64,000 nt of DNA, from assembly GCA_038380795.1 (NCBI GenBank), contig CM076267.1, positions 37,572,232 through 37,636,231 of the forward strand, written 5' to 3'. Origin of the DNA: Pyrocephalus nanus (Eukaryota > Chordata > Aves > Passeriformes > Tyrannidae). Positions 1 to 13,561 of the stretch are shown in pieces. Each line of letters starts with the position of its first letter. Position 1 is the first letter of the stretch. The translations under genes were made by a program, and so were the position numbers. The notes beneath the pieces are model-generated. The model ran no database searches and was not told the origin of the DNA. It saw only the letters and a program-made list of their open reading frames with translations.

Positions 1-261
1 TCCCCTAATGAGCACAGGAATGGAGTGGTTTTTGAGCAGTATTTTCTGCTAATTGTGAAACAGCAGCCGGGAGCTCGGAGGGTCTCAAAGTTTGGGGCAA
101 TTCTGATAAAACAGGGATGTTACTGTGTAAAGGATTGATTCCCCCCCTCCCTTTCCAAATGAACACCTTGATTTTGCAGTGATTTGTCAGGGGGGAAGGA
201 AGGGAGGACCACAAGCATCAATTGCATCAATGTCTGCTTGACATTCCTCAGAATAATTAGG

Positions 262-430
262 GAATGCCCAGAGAAGCTGTGGCTGCCCCATCCCTGGGAG
301 AGTCCAAGGCCAGGTTGGATGGGGCTTGGAGCAATCTGGGCTAGTGGAAGGTGTCCCTGCCCATGGCAGGGGGTGGGACTGGATGGACTTTAAGGTCCTT
401 CCAGCCCAGGCCATTCTGTGATGATTCTAA
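262..430 (+). mobile_element. CR1 LINE fragment, 3' end
   Basis: Shows the typical avian CR1 3' segment in sense orientation: 'gagaagctgtggctgcccc', 'ccaaggccaggttggatggg', 'gcagggggtgggactggatg', ending in 'ccattctgtgatgattct'. It is severely 5' truncated, has no ORF, and is one of a family repeated across the window. Confidence 0.9.
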
Positions 431-892
431 TGCCTCTGAGCTCAGCACCACAAATAGCGTTTGTTGTTTGGAGGATTTAAGGTCATTACATCATCCCTTC
501 AGTTTTTAAAGGGGATGATGTAAAAAGGAGGTTTAAGGGTGAACTTCAGGCACCAAGTGATGCCTACAGGCTTTTGGAGGAAAAGGAGCTCTTGTCAGGC
601 TGTTCTGTCATGAATTAAATCACATTTTACAGTAGCTGTTTTGTCTAGTCTTGTATCCTCTGCACAAATACTTCCTGCCTTTTTTTTTACTTCTCCTGGT
701 CTGTTTTTGTCTATTCCAATAGCAGATCCATTTAATCTTGTCATGTCACGTTGTAGAGACTGAAAGAAAAAATCCTTCTCAAGAGTTTTTCTGTCTGGGC
801 TGTGGATTGGAGAGGCTGAGTGGTCCTGTGTGCGTTTTCTGTGTGGAGCTCTTCATGTGTTAACAGGCTCGTGCTTGTATTTTACTTCACAT

Positions 893-1046
893 GCTTTTTT
901 TGATGTTTCTTTTCTCCCCTTTTTCATTGATATTTTTTTCTCCCCTTTTTTTCTTTTTTTTTTTTTTTGTCCCCTTCTTTTTCTTTATTTTTATTCTCTT
1001 TTTTTTTTTTTTCTTTTCTCTTCCCCTCCTGCTTCTCTGGACGCAG
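893..1046 (+). promoter_or_regulatory. Extended polypyrimidine tract and 3' splice site
   Basis: Roughly 150 bases of almost unbroken T and C, with many TTCTTTT and TCTCCCC elements, run into the acceptor AG at 1045-1046. The length is far beyond what a constitutive acceptor needs. Tracts like this are known binding platforms for PTB-family splicing repressors; that role here is inference. Confidence 0.6.
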
Positions 1047-1124
1047 CCAAACGCAAAGCTTGGAAACTAAACCGTGTTGGTAGCCTGCGAAATATTTACA
1101 GCAGCAGCAGCACCAACACCGAAG
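1047..1124 (+). CDS. AGAP1: AGAP1 exon: PH-domain segment (26-codon symmetric exon)
   Basis: Translates in the frame that joins the next exon to KRKAWKLNRVGSLRNIY followed by a Ser-rich run and TNTE. This is the segment just before the C-terminal half of the split PH domain in AGAP-family Arf GAPs. The acceptor is AG at 1045-1046 and the donor GT at 1125-1126. The exon is 78 nt and both flanking introns are phase 1 (two bases complete the incoming codon, one base is left over), so skipping it would keep frame. The basic KRK...WK cluster suits a phosphoinositide- or membrane-facing region, but its function here is inferred. The Ser run is encoded by AGC repeats. The preceding exon lies outside the window. 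The identity is AGAP1 rather than AGAP2 or AGAP3, judged from this segment together with the downstream exons. Confidence 0.93.
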
Positions 1125-1162
1125 GTAACAAACCCACCCGTCCCAGATGGAAACCTTCTCAT

Positions 1163-1184
1163 TCTCTCTCTCTCTCTCTCTCTC
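1163..1184. repeat. (TC)n microsatellite
   Basis: Eleven uninterrupted TC-type dinucleotides followed by a C run, about 40 bases after the 5' splice site of the preceding exon. Confidence 0.9.
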
Positions 1185-1479
1185 CCCCCCTCCTTTTTTT
1201 AACCCTCTTCTCCAAAACTTCGTGCTCCTCGCCCCTCTCTCCCTTCCTCAGTGTGGGCATGGAAATGAGCTTTGCCCCCCCAAGCATGCCGTGTCCCACC
1301 CGTGTTTGCAGAGTCATTCCACCTGGGCTTTTCATCTCTCTGGTTGTTGTGCCTTTTCACTGTGCCATTCGTGTTCCTTTCAGCTTACTTAAATCTTGAC
1401 CTTTCCCTCTAGTCGTGGAGTGGTGATGTTTAAATTACTTCAGCAACCCCATTTTCTCCTTTTCTTTATTTTTTTTTTC

Positions 1480-1800
1480 TTTAGGAGATACGTATATATT
1501 TTCCCTTTCTCCATGTGGGCACTCGATGTAATATTTCCCAAGTTATTACAGTTTTTAAAAGTGTTAGTATCAGGTGTAATGATCTGTAGCCAAATACAAT
1601 AGTGTGCCGTGACATTTAAGTAACAATCTTAATTTGTTTTGTGCAAGCCTTCTCCATAATGCTCTTTGCAGCTCTAATCCAGAGGCGAGACAGTGCCGGG
1701 TCATTTGCATGTGCTGCTCTTGCTTGTAAATTCTGGATATTGTTGTATTTCTAAAGGTCACCCGGTGCCAAAGTTCACAAATTGACTTGCATTGCTTTTT
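1480..1800. promoter_or_regulatory. Candidate conserved noncoding block near the exon at 1047-1124
   Basis: Unique AT-rich sequence without repeat signatures. It contains an octamer ATTTGCAT at 1703-1710 and many TAAT or ATTA cores. The texture matches deeply conserved intronic elements, but no alignment was possible, so this is inference. It could be a splicing-associated element or an enhancer. Confidence 0.35.
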
Positions 1801-2169
1801 TTTCCCACCCAAGACAAGCCGTCATGCCTTTTGTATAATAGCACATGGAATTTTATGTATTTGTTTCCCCCCTCCCCACACTTCCACCTTCATTTGAACA
1901 ACACAATTATGAACTGCCTTTTTTTATATATTTTTTTTATTATTATTATTACAAATGTCAAAGGTCAGAATTACTTGGAAACCAGGCGAGGAGAGGGGGT
2001 GAAAAACCCGCTCCAGCACCACCATCTCCAGCAGCATGGAAGAGGGATGGTGTAAGAAGCAGGGAATGCAAAATAGGTCACAACTCAGTAATCTTGCTGG
2101 AAGGGAGGGGGATTTTTTTTTTTTCTCTTCACTTAAGTGCGAACCAAATGGGTCAAGTAATGGCGAGCG

Positions 2170-2400
2170 CCTGCCCTAACACTAATTGACTTATTTTGGA
2201 ATGATTATAACTGTAATATTTTTCTTAATGTCACTGTTTTCTGGGCTGTTGATTTTAGTGATTGCCAAGCGGTGGCATTAAATCTCTTGTAAATTTTAAA
2301 TTGCGAGCTATTTCTGTAAACAAGTCCCTCTGTTCACATCCTGGTCATTAACCTTTGGTGATTTATATCACCCTCCTTTTTTTTTTTCCACAATTACAGC
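2170..2400. promoter_or_regulatory. Candidate conserved noncoding block
   Basis: Unique sequence with several homeodomain-like cores, including 'actaattgactt', 'gattataactgtaatat' and 'ggcattaaatctc', and no CR1 similarity. The call rests on composition and motif density only. Confidence 0.3.
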
Positions 2401-3324
2401 TGGTTGCTCTCCCTGCCAAACAAAGTGTGGGCAGGAAACAAAACTGGGATTTTTATTCCAGCTTGTTAAGGCAGCTTTTTTTAAGTATAATTTTACTTTG
2501 TTTCTCAGTCTAAACATAAAATTATTACCTTTCAGAGCTGCTAAACTGCCTTTTTTTGTTCCTCTTCTTGCCTTTTCAATACAAAATGAGAGAAAATGAT
2601 TGTCAGACAGTCATAAGTTTTGGTTGGGTTTTTTTCCCCCCCCCCGCTTTCCTCCTTATTAATTCTTAATTTTCCATACAGTTGCAGGGTTTTATCTTCC
2701 AGCCAAATTTGTCTTCTAATCAGCCTGTTTGTTGTTCCAGGTTTGCTGCTTGAGAAGCTTGTGATTTTGTACCTACCTGTTACTAAATCCCAGCAGGGAA
2801 ATAAATAAATAGAATCCTCTTGTGTTTGACGGACAAAGGGGTTTTTTTTTTTTTAGGGCAGGTCTATTTTGAGGGATCTTTCATCTCACTCATCAAACTA
2901 AGTGTCGAAGGCACCGTGCTATGGGAGTGTGGTCCTGCTGGCCGTGGCCCAGAGAGTTTTGGAGACACAGAATGAAATTCTAAAATTAGGGAAATGAATC
3001 CTTATTTGGATGTTTTCTGAGAGGCTGCGGTGGTGAGACAGGCAAATGTGGAGTTAATGAGCATGGTGAGCATTAAAGCCACGTGCTTAGATATAATTGT
3101 ACCTTCAAAAAAAGGGAAGGGCGATGGGAAATGACAGCCCAGGATAACAAATCTGCTTTGGTGCCCGGCTCATGTTTGCTCAGTGGCACCAAAAAATATT
3201 TCCAATCCTCACAGCCCGGGTTCTAAAGCAGGAAACAGCCTCTCTGGTGATTTTTAATGCTATTTTTGGGTGTTCTGTGCGCTTCTAGGTAGCCAGTCTC
3301 GGGTTAGGGTGGAGAACTGTGCAG

Positions 3325-3592
3325 CTCAGGTGCTGCTGATGCCCACCTTGTCCCTCAGCCCAGGGCACTGAGTGCCATGGCCAGTCCTTCCTTGGAAACC
3401 TCCAGGGATGGGGATTCCACCACCTCCCTGGGCTGCCAGTGCCTGACCACCCTTTCCAGAAGAAATTCTTCCTGGTGCCCTCAACCTGCCGTGGCACAGC
3501 TTGAGGCTGGTCCTCTTGTCCTGTCACTCGTTCCCTGGGAAAAAAGGCCAACCCCACCTGGCTCCACCCTCCTGTCAGGTGGAAAGGAGGTA
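3325..3592 (-). mobile_element. CR1 LINE fragment (divergent subfamily), antisense
   Basis: Reads 'ttccttggaaacctccaggg', 'gattccaccacctccctggg' and 'tgaccaccctttccagaag', a characteristic CR1 3' region seen as its complement. The subfamily differs from the other copies in the window. No intact ORF. Confidence 0.8.
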
Positions 3593-3930
3593 AAAATTTC
3601 ACAGCTCTGTCCTCCATCAGTGTTTATCCTTGCAAGAAGTCTTAGTTTTGTGAGTTTTGGGATTTTGCCTGAACTCTCAGTTCTCAGGTCTGGGTTTTTT
3701 CTATAGGGAGCCACCGACAAGTGACAGAGTCCCACTCGCTCCCTATTGGAGGCAGCCTAGGCTTTAAGCAATCCTTTGATTCTCCTGTGGGGGGGCGGGG
3801 AGATATCTAGTATCAGTGATTTATGCTTAAAACAAACCCCACTCTGATTTTAAGACCTACTGGAGTCACTTGTACCTGCTATCATTGTAGTACTATTAAA
3901 ATACGGAATTATTTCTCCTGTATCATCAGA

Positions 3931-4058
3931 CTGAAGGCCGGGTTGGACAGGGCTTGGAGCAGCCTGGGCTAGGGGAAGGTGTCCCTTTCCCATGGTAGGG
4001 AGTGGAATGAGGTGAGCTTTAAGGTCCCTTCCCACCCAAACTACTTTGGGATTCTGTG
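3931..4058 (+). mobile_element. CR1 LINE fragment, 3' end
   Basis: Sense-orientation tail: 'gaaggccgggttggacaggg', 'ggggaaggtgtccctttcc', 'ccaaactactttgggattct'. More diverged than the copy at 262-430. Confidence 0.85.
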
Positions 4059-5025
4059 CTTTTACTGTTTTGCAGCAGAGTGGAAAGGATCATCTTTATG
4101 GAATTTAATGCCCGTGCTCCACATGCTGTGGTTTAACCTGCATAAAGATATTAAATCTTCATTTTTCCACTGTCCACAGTTACATGTGTGATTTTAAACA
4201 GTGCTGGGTCGGATTTGCCAGGCACTGATGGGCAGCCTTTAGTTTGAATATTCATGAAGCCCCAAACTCCCTTTGGTTTCAGAGTTAGTGATGCCTTTGC
4301 TGCCTGTGCAGGAAGTTACATCCTGTATAGACTGAATTTTTAAAGTTTTTTAGAAGTCTTGGCACCCAAATAAAATAAGTCCATATGGTAGGGGGGGAGT
4401 TTCAATGCCTTTCATCACCAGTTAGTCACTCGTGGGTAGCAATATAAAACAATATAAAATTCTTCCAGTGGAACAACAACCTTGATGAAGAGCTGTGGGC
4501 CAGCGAAAGCAGAGCTCTGTTGTCCTGATAGGGTTGATTTTCAAAACTAATTAGATTTAGACACTGGGTTTGGAGAGGGGAGAGAAGTATTAGCATAGCC
4601 ATGCCCAGTGGGACATGGCACAAATATTTCCTTAATTGAGGCTGCTAATAAACATACTTATCTGCCAAGTTGAGGGGGGTGGGTGGTAATTTACACTGAG
4701 TGGCAAAAGGTAAGGAGAGTTAACGTTACACAGGACATAAATAACACAAACTGTGTGCTGTAAACATCTCCTGCTGCGTGGCAGGGCACCTCAGCAGCTC
4801 CTGGTTTCCACCCTTTTGAAAGGATGGGGGGTTCTGAGGACGGTGCTTGAGCAGAAAAGCTTTTTGCAAGAGGGAGGAGGGCGTGATGAAAAAGGAGCTT
4901 GGCTTGGAAGCCAGAACATTTATTTATTTATTTGTTTTTTATTTCTGATTCTGGCAAAACAATTGCTGAATGCCTGTGAGAAACGCCCTGAGACTGGCAA
5001 GTCTCTGATTTATACCCATGAAAAT

Positions 5026-5092
5026 GGTTGGACTTGATGATCTTGGAGGTCTTTTCCAACCTGAATGGTGCAATAGTTTTATGATTCTGTGA
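5026..5092 (+). mobile_element. CR1 LINE 3' tail remnant
   Basis: Short tail 'ggttggacttgatgatcttg' then 'gaggtcttttccaacctgaa' ending 'atgattctgtg', the 3' terminus of another CR1 subfamily. Confidence 0.75.
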
Positions 5093-5200
5093 AAATAGGA
5101 GTATTTCTTGTTTAAAAGCTGCCTTTTGGGATGGGTGTACTTTCTCACTGTACAGTGCCTGGCAGAGAAGAGCCCTTGCCTTCTGTTGGCTTTCAGTGCT

Positions 5201-5265
5201 GAGAGGTTGGACCAGGTGATCCTTGAGGTCCCTTCCTGATACCTGATAACTCGATGATTTTGTGA
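5201..5265 (+). mobile_element. CR1 LINE 3' tail remnant
   Basis: Resembles 'gaggttggaccaggtgatcc' and 'ttgaggtcccttcctgatac', ending 'cgatgattttgtgac'. A second short tail 110 bases after the previous one, in the same orientation. Confidence 0.65.
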
Positions 5266-5699
5266 CTTTGAACCTTTGTTTGTGCTTGTTCAAACACTGG
5301 TGCAAGGTGTCCATTGCTATTTATACAGTTCTTAGTATTGAGAATAAAATAGATTGGATGTGGAGATTGATATCAAACTGATTCATGCAGGTTCTTTAGA
5401 ACAGCTCTTGCCAGATACCAAGAGGCATCACTGCTTCTGGACACGTGTTTTCCCTACATTTTCATCAACTTAATTGAGCTCTCTGGAACAAGTTAAAGAC
5501 TAATTGTATCCTGTGGTAATTTTCAGTGTAGTTTTCTAAATCTGATCTCTGTGACACACCACAAACACAGGCTGTGCCTAAATGTTTGTTTTTCTCCTGC
5601 ACAATCCTTCACTTCTCAGAAACTGTCTCTGGTTTTCCAGGAGTGGGTGGGCTGTGGCAGTGTCTGGCTCTTGGCAGAGCAAATAAAATGTGAACCAGG

Positions 5700-5882
5700 C
5701 TGGTCTGGGTTGGAAGGGACCTCAAAGCCCATCCAGTGCCACCCCCTGCCATGGGCAGGGACACCTTCCACCAGCCCAGGTTGCTCCAAGCCCCGTCCAA
5801 CCTGGCCTGGGACACTTCCAGGGATCCAGGGGCAGCCACAGCTTCTCTGGACAACCCGTGCCAGGGCCTGCCCACCCTTATG
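5700..5882 (-). mobile_element. CR1 LINE fragment, antisense
   Basis: Complement of the CR1 3' end: 'ctgggttggaagggacctca', 'gccatgggcagggacacctt', 'agccacagcttctctggaca', 'gccagggcctgcccaccctt'. Broken off abruptly after the last block. Confidence 0.92.
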
Positions 5883-6100
5883 TGCAGCATCAACAGTGGT
5901 ATTGTGTAACTCTTTGGAAGTGCAGTGGTGCCTCTGGTGGTGTGGGGGTTTTTCCTAAAATTCATGGAGTGCACACCCACTTCCACTAACAGAAAAAGAT
6001 CCCTTATGCTTTAGGTTCCTTGTCATCACAGTCTCAGAGTTTTGGCTCATTTCCCATCCCAGCCACCCCTCCCACTCTAAAAAAAAAAAAAAAAAGGCAA

Positions 6101-6128
6101 AACAAACAACAAACAACAACAACAACAC
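6101..6128. repeat. (AAC)n microsatellite with preceding poly(A)
   Basis: A run of 17 A at 6079-6095 is followed by AAAC/AAC units to 6128. Confidence 0.85.
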
Positions 6129-6971
6129 TTTAGACATCTCCTGTTGGTAATAACTTCCAAATGGAAGTCAGTGGCAGCTGGTTCTTCGCACTTTAACCCT
6201 TCCTCTGCTACCCTTCCAGGAAATAATTGATGACTGATTGGCCCATTAACCTTTTTTTTAAAAAAAAAAAAAAAAAAAAGTTTGACAGCCTGAACTTGTG
6301 TAACGAGGAGGGATTCCTGGTGAAATCAGGCTGATGGCTGAGTTGCTTGCCCCTGAGGATGCAGAATTAGCCCCGTGGGACCTCGTCTGCATAGAAACTG
6401 GACACAATTAGTGTAATATCCGGTGTTATTAATGTAGTTTGGAGTAATTGGGCAGGTTGATTTCGACAGGTTGATGGTGCTAAAATACTATTATAGTGGA
6501 CCTTTCCATGAATAACTGTTAAACATGGAAAACTGTTTAATAAAATTTTGTGATTGGGCTCACAGGGATTTAAATAGCACAACCTATAATTCGACTGCGA
6601 AGAGTGAGACTGAACAATTTCATCCTGCTGCCTGGATCCTCCTGTTCCTGTATGCAGTGGTTAAGGGGGTACAGGTTTGCTCCTTGCCTTTTGTGGGCAT
6701 TGCCTGATCAGGTGTAGAAGACCTTAACTGTGTGATCCTACAGGAGACAGTGCACAGGACTGAACAGAATTTATTGTGGAGTGGTTCCTCTTGCATCTTG
6801 CTCAGGAACAGGAGGGCTCTGTTTGATAAATGAGGCTTTTCCCGTGATTTGTTGTTGTAGCATTTTGGGTACTGATTCTGCCTGTTTGTTTGTAACACAG
6901 TGCTGCTAAAATAGAAAAGCAGTTGTAGCTGTGCAGCTGGATCATTCATGTCTGGCCCAAGGGAACAACGT

Positions 6972-7206
6972 GGAGCTGTGTCAGGGGGGATTTCGGCTGG
7001 ATCTCAGGGAAAGGTTCTTCCCCCAGAGGGTGGTTGGCACTGAACAGGCTCCCCAGGGCAGTGGGCACAGCCCCAAGGCTGCCAGAGCTCCAGGAGGGTT
7101 GGACAACACCCTCAGGGACAGGGTGGGATTGTTGGGTGTCCTGGGCAGGGCCAGGAGTTGGACCTTGTGGGTCCCTTTCAGCTCAAGATATTCTGAGAGT
7201 CTATGA
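6972..7206 (+). mobile_element. CR1 LINE fragment, 3' region
   Basis: Sense copy with 'ggctggatctcagggaaagg', 'aggctccccagggcagtggg', 'ccaaggctgccagagctcca' and 'gggccaggagttggaccttg', ending near 'gatattctgagagtctatga'. This matches an older avian CR1 subfamily with a GATATTC tail. A related but shorter copy lies at 33801-33937. Confidence 0.88.
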
Positions 7207-8124
7207 TTTCTTTTCCCACTTATTCCTCACACTGTGTTTTTAGTAAAACTGCTGCTTCAGGTGCTCTCCTGCACCTGAAAATAAGCTTCTACTCCATGTT
7301 TATTCCCACCTTAAGGTGCAAAGTAACCTTCTGCTAACAGGGAGTTTATCCAAGCAAACCCCCCAGGCTGGGAAGGCGACTGGCAGTGGCAGCAGCGCTG
7401 CCTTTAAAGCCCCTGCTGGATTTGTCCCTTGTCTGTGCATGCCTGGGGATGACGAGGGAACAGGGCAGTTCGTGGCTCTGAATGTATAATAAGCCATTAC
7501 CAGACAAAATGCTCTTTCTGAAGCTCGTTATGGCTGATGTTCACCAGAGTTTTGTGCTCTATTATTCTTTTCTTTCATGCTTCGTGCCAGCCCCTTCCCA
7601 GTTCCACTTGCTCTGTTTTCAGCTTCCTTGATTTTTTTTTTTTAATTTGCCGTTGGTGTCCCATGTGTGGGTAGAGTGTGTGTCCATTTATTTCAGTTCT
7701 GCTGGTATTTTCTTGTGCTGCACCTCTGGCCTGAATACTTGTCCTTATCCTGCAGTAGCCCTAAGGATATTTCACTGACCCTCTCTGCTGGCTGCTCAGA
7801 TCATTTTCTCATCTCCCATGTCGAACGTGAATGTTGAATAGGTTGAACTGATTTTAATCCTATATTATATCCCAGTGATTATTATTATTATTATAATCCC
7901 AGTATTTATGCTGGATAGGAGAAAACATACACATCTGCTTTAATATATTTGTGCATGTAAAACCTGCTTGAAAGAAGATGGTAAATTGTTACATTTTCTG
8001 TAGTGTCAGCTCTTTATAGTCTATTCATCTTTTATTTTGTGGCACACTTTGATTTTTACATTATGCAGCTCTTAGCATGTCAGGTTTAAATCTAAACACT
8101 GCTTGTTGGCCACTTTATGTTTGA

Positions 8125-10511
<2,387 letters not shown>

Positions 10512-11630
10512 TGATGTTAATTTATACCTAATATAGGCTGCATCAGGTGCATCCTAATTTTTTGCCCCTTGCTGTTTCACGTGCCACTTTAAATGTCAGC
10601 ATTTCTGTACTTTCCTGTGAGGATAGGGGAAAAAGTTTGCTTTTTGACATCAGTTACTTCCATTTTCCTCCTTTGAGGGCACATGTGCCATGGTAATATT
10701 TTCAAAGAGGCAGAGCTTGATTGGTCTTTCTTTGGTTTGGCTTTTTAGGGTTACTTGTCAGAAGAAACCAAAGTCATTGCTCATTATATCTTGATACTGG
10801 AAAACTGATTTGAGATTATTTTTTTTCTTCCCCTTTGTGTTTCTTTCTCTTTTTTTTTTTTTTTTTTTATTTTCTAAAACATATACTTAGTGTTCAGAAG
10901 AGTGTTCTCGAGAATACTTTGAGCTGTGGTTCACCTCACTAACCCCAGCTCAGGTCATTATTCTGGTGCTCTTTAGTTCCAGGGGTTTGCAACAAAGCCA
11001 CAAAAAGGAAGTTCTCTTGCTCTAAAGCAATTAGTTGTGGGAGCTGAAGGACTGAGAACTTGTGCATTTTTATTTCTTTGATATTTGGAAGTGAGAACTT
11101 TTCTTGCAATTTTTGCCCATGTTTAAAATGAAAAAATATTCATTTATTTGGGTATATATATATATGTTCTTTTTTTTAAATTTGCTGTTTAGGGTTTTGA
11201 CTGCTGGTCTAAGCCATTCTGACATCCCAGTTTAAGATGGACATTCATACACAAGTGCAGGTGCTTTTGCACAGTTTTGTCCTAATGTTCCACTCAAGGG
11301 TAACTCAGTACGTGGTAACAAGGGACAGCGTTGGTTGGGCTGGTATTTTAACACCCGCAGCCCCAAAGCCACTCTTATTTATCCGTGTTCTTTCACACAG
11401 ACCTGGTGGTCCTTGAGATTTCCACCAGGACTTTGATGTGGTGCAGGTAGAAGGCAGGTGAGGTGGTGGTGCTGTGGAGGAGAAGGGATGGGGTCTGTGA
11501 GTGACCTACATGTATATTTAGCTCATTTGATGTACTCACTGCTGCCTGTGAGAGAGCACGGGGGGAGTGGAGCTCATTCCTGCTCCAGTCGGGCTGTTCA
11601 GCTGTGGGTGGCATTTTCCTAGACCCTGCT

Positions 11631-11760
11631 AACTAGATACATAATATTTCATATTTATATATTTTATAAATATGTATGTTTCTAATAGAAATATTTTGTA
11701 AAAAATATTTCTGATCATTTTATGTTGGCTTTATATTTATATTTTATAAATATATACGTA
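11631..11760. repeat. AT-rich segment with duplicated TTTATA/TATAAA blocks
   Basis: About 130 bases, mostly A and T. Two similar copies of a block reading 'atatttatattttataaat' lie about 90 bases apart, each self-complementary enough to form a hairpin (TTTATA against TATAAA). It may be a degenerate microsatellite. Confidence 0.6.
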
Positions 11761-13524
11761 TGGGGGTTATAATTATGTATCTTAACGTGCAGTCCCTTCA
11801 CTGCAGACAACTTCACACACACACAGAGGAGGTGAACCTCAGCCTGCTGCTTTTTCTGCAGGGCTTTGCTTTATTCCCTTTTCTCCCTTCCTGCCCTGCC
11901 TGGCAGGTCCTCACCCCTAGAAGCCTCAACTCTCCTGTGGAACACTTACATAGTTTGCGTCTCCACAGAGCCAGATGTTTGGGAGCAAAGGAACATGAGA
12001 TGTTGCCATCCCTCAGCTCTATTCAAGGGCCATCAATCTTCCACTTCAGAATTCTCACTCTTCCTCTTTCTAGAGCTCTTTGCCTTTTTTTAGCACTCCA
12101 TGCAGCACTTTTGTTTCTCCGGGGAATTTCTGCCTTGCTGGATGTTTTCCAACAGCAGCTGCATGCTGTCAGCATCCCAACCCTTTGGCAGCTTCCAGCT
12201 AAAGTTGGTCAAAGTTCTTATTTTTCTAACATGCCCATCCTAGAGCAAGAGGTGAGGCCAAGTGCTCTTTAGGTGCTGGAGTTTTTGCACAAGGTCTGGT
12301 TTCATATTTCAGAAGGAAACTTGTGGTGCCTTTTCCCAGAGCACTTTCTCTGTCTGGAGAAGCCACTGAGGGGAATTAAATTGCTCAGGCAAACCCAGCT
12401 AAATTTTCTGGATTTTTGCTCTTCCAGTCTTACACAGATGAGAGGATAAACACGAGTCACTGTTTTGAGGTGCCTGGAAAACGTGGTCTTTGCTGCTGTA
12501 GAGGAAAATAGAGAGTGCTTAAAAACAGTCTCATCATGAGTTTTCCAGCCCGGGAGTCTCATCATCACTTACTCTGGGGTATTTTGTATTTGAGAGCCAA
12601 ACACCAAAGTAATAATCTGGGCAATCCTGTCCCACCCATCACTAGACACAGTTTCATGTGCAGAGTAGAAAAAAACCCACAAACCTCTCAAGGAATAGGA
12701 AAGTCACAGACTTTTCTCTCTCTGCTGTGACTCGAGGTGCCTTCACCCCTGCTGCTTCTTTCCCTGGCTCATCTGCTCCTCACTTCAGGGATTCCCTCTG
12801 CTCAGCCCATCTGACACCTGCTGAACTCAGATTTAGCATGGCAAAGCCTTTCACCAGCCTCCCTGGATCCAGAGGGATGAAGGAGACAGTGGGAGGGGGA
12901 ATTCTCCCAAAAGAGCTTTCTCCTGCAAATGATCAACCTGATTAAGGTGCAAGGCACAGAGGGGAGGAGGCTTTCAGGGAAGGAGAGAGCCAAACATTTT
13001 AGGGAATGTTTTGGACAGCTGAAAATTGCTATCTGGATATATTCAGTGATGCTAAAAACGCTCATATTTTGATTGACAAATTGTAAATAAGTAAAAGAGG
13101 GGACAGCAGCTTTATAGCACATCTGCCTGCGCTGAGGGGCTTTTTATTCCTTTTACATCAAACCTGGATGTCCATTCTGAAGCAGAGCCTGCCCTGTGCT
13201 TGTATAAGTATTGTGAGCATCCTCCAGTTCAGAAATACACCTGGCATCATGAAGAAAAGAGAGGTGGTTTTGTATCATCTTCTTAAAAGAAAAAAAAAAA
13301 AAAAAACAAACATGTTGAATAGCTAGAGCTTGTTAACCATGTGTGGTTTCTTTGGTATGAATTGGTGAGAACAATTTTCACTTCTGTAACAAGTTCAACC
13401 CTTGCCTTTCCTCGTTTGCCACCTTCTCACTCAGCTGTGTGTTGTCAGATTGCTGAAGTTTAAAATAGTGCCTGGGCAACATTTCTTGGTTGTGGCTCTA
13501 TGGGCTCCTGCAGTGCTGCCAGCT

Positions 13525-13561
13525 GGGAGAGGACCCTTCCAACCCAAACCACTCTGTGATG
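13525..13561 (+). mobile_element. Possible CR1 3' tail remnant
   Basis: Only 'gggagaggacccttccaacc' and 'caaaccactctgtgat' remain, resembling the last 35 bases of CR1 copies in the window. Weak because so short. Confidence 0.4.

Larger units (their letters stand above)
1..1046 (+). other. AGAP1: AGAP1 intron, 3' end (partial)
   Basis: Intronic sequence ahead of the first visible AGAP1 exon; the 5' end of the intron lies outside the window. It contains a CR1 fragment at 262-430 and ends in an exceptionally long pyrimidine tract (about 893-1040) before the acceptor AG at 1045-1046. No coding exon was recognised at 431-890. Confidence 0.8.

Noticed and set aside
830..1399. 189-codon frame covering the first AGAP1 exon and its pyrimidine tract
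   Set aside because: Only 1047-1124 has family identity; the rest is F/L/S-rich translation of T and C runs and intron.
1473..1520. Possible extra exon after the acceptor-like 'tttctttag' at 1484
   Set aside because: No family match or supported downstream donor; AGAP1 residues join directly from 1124 to 8639.
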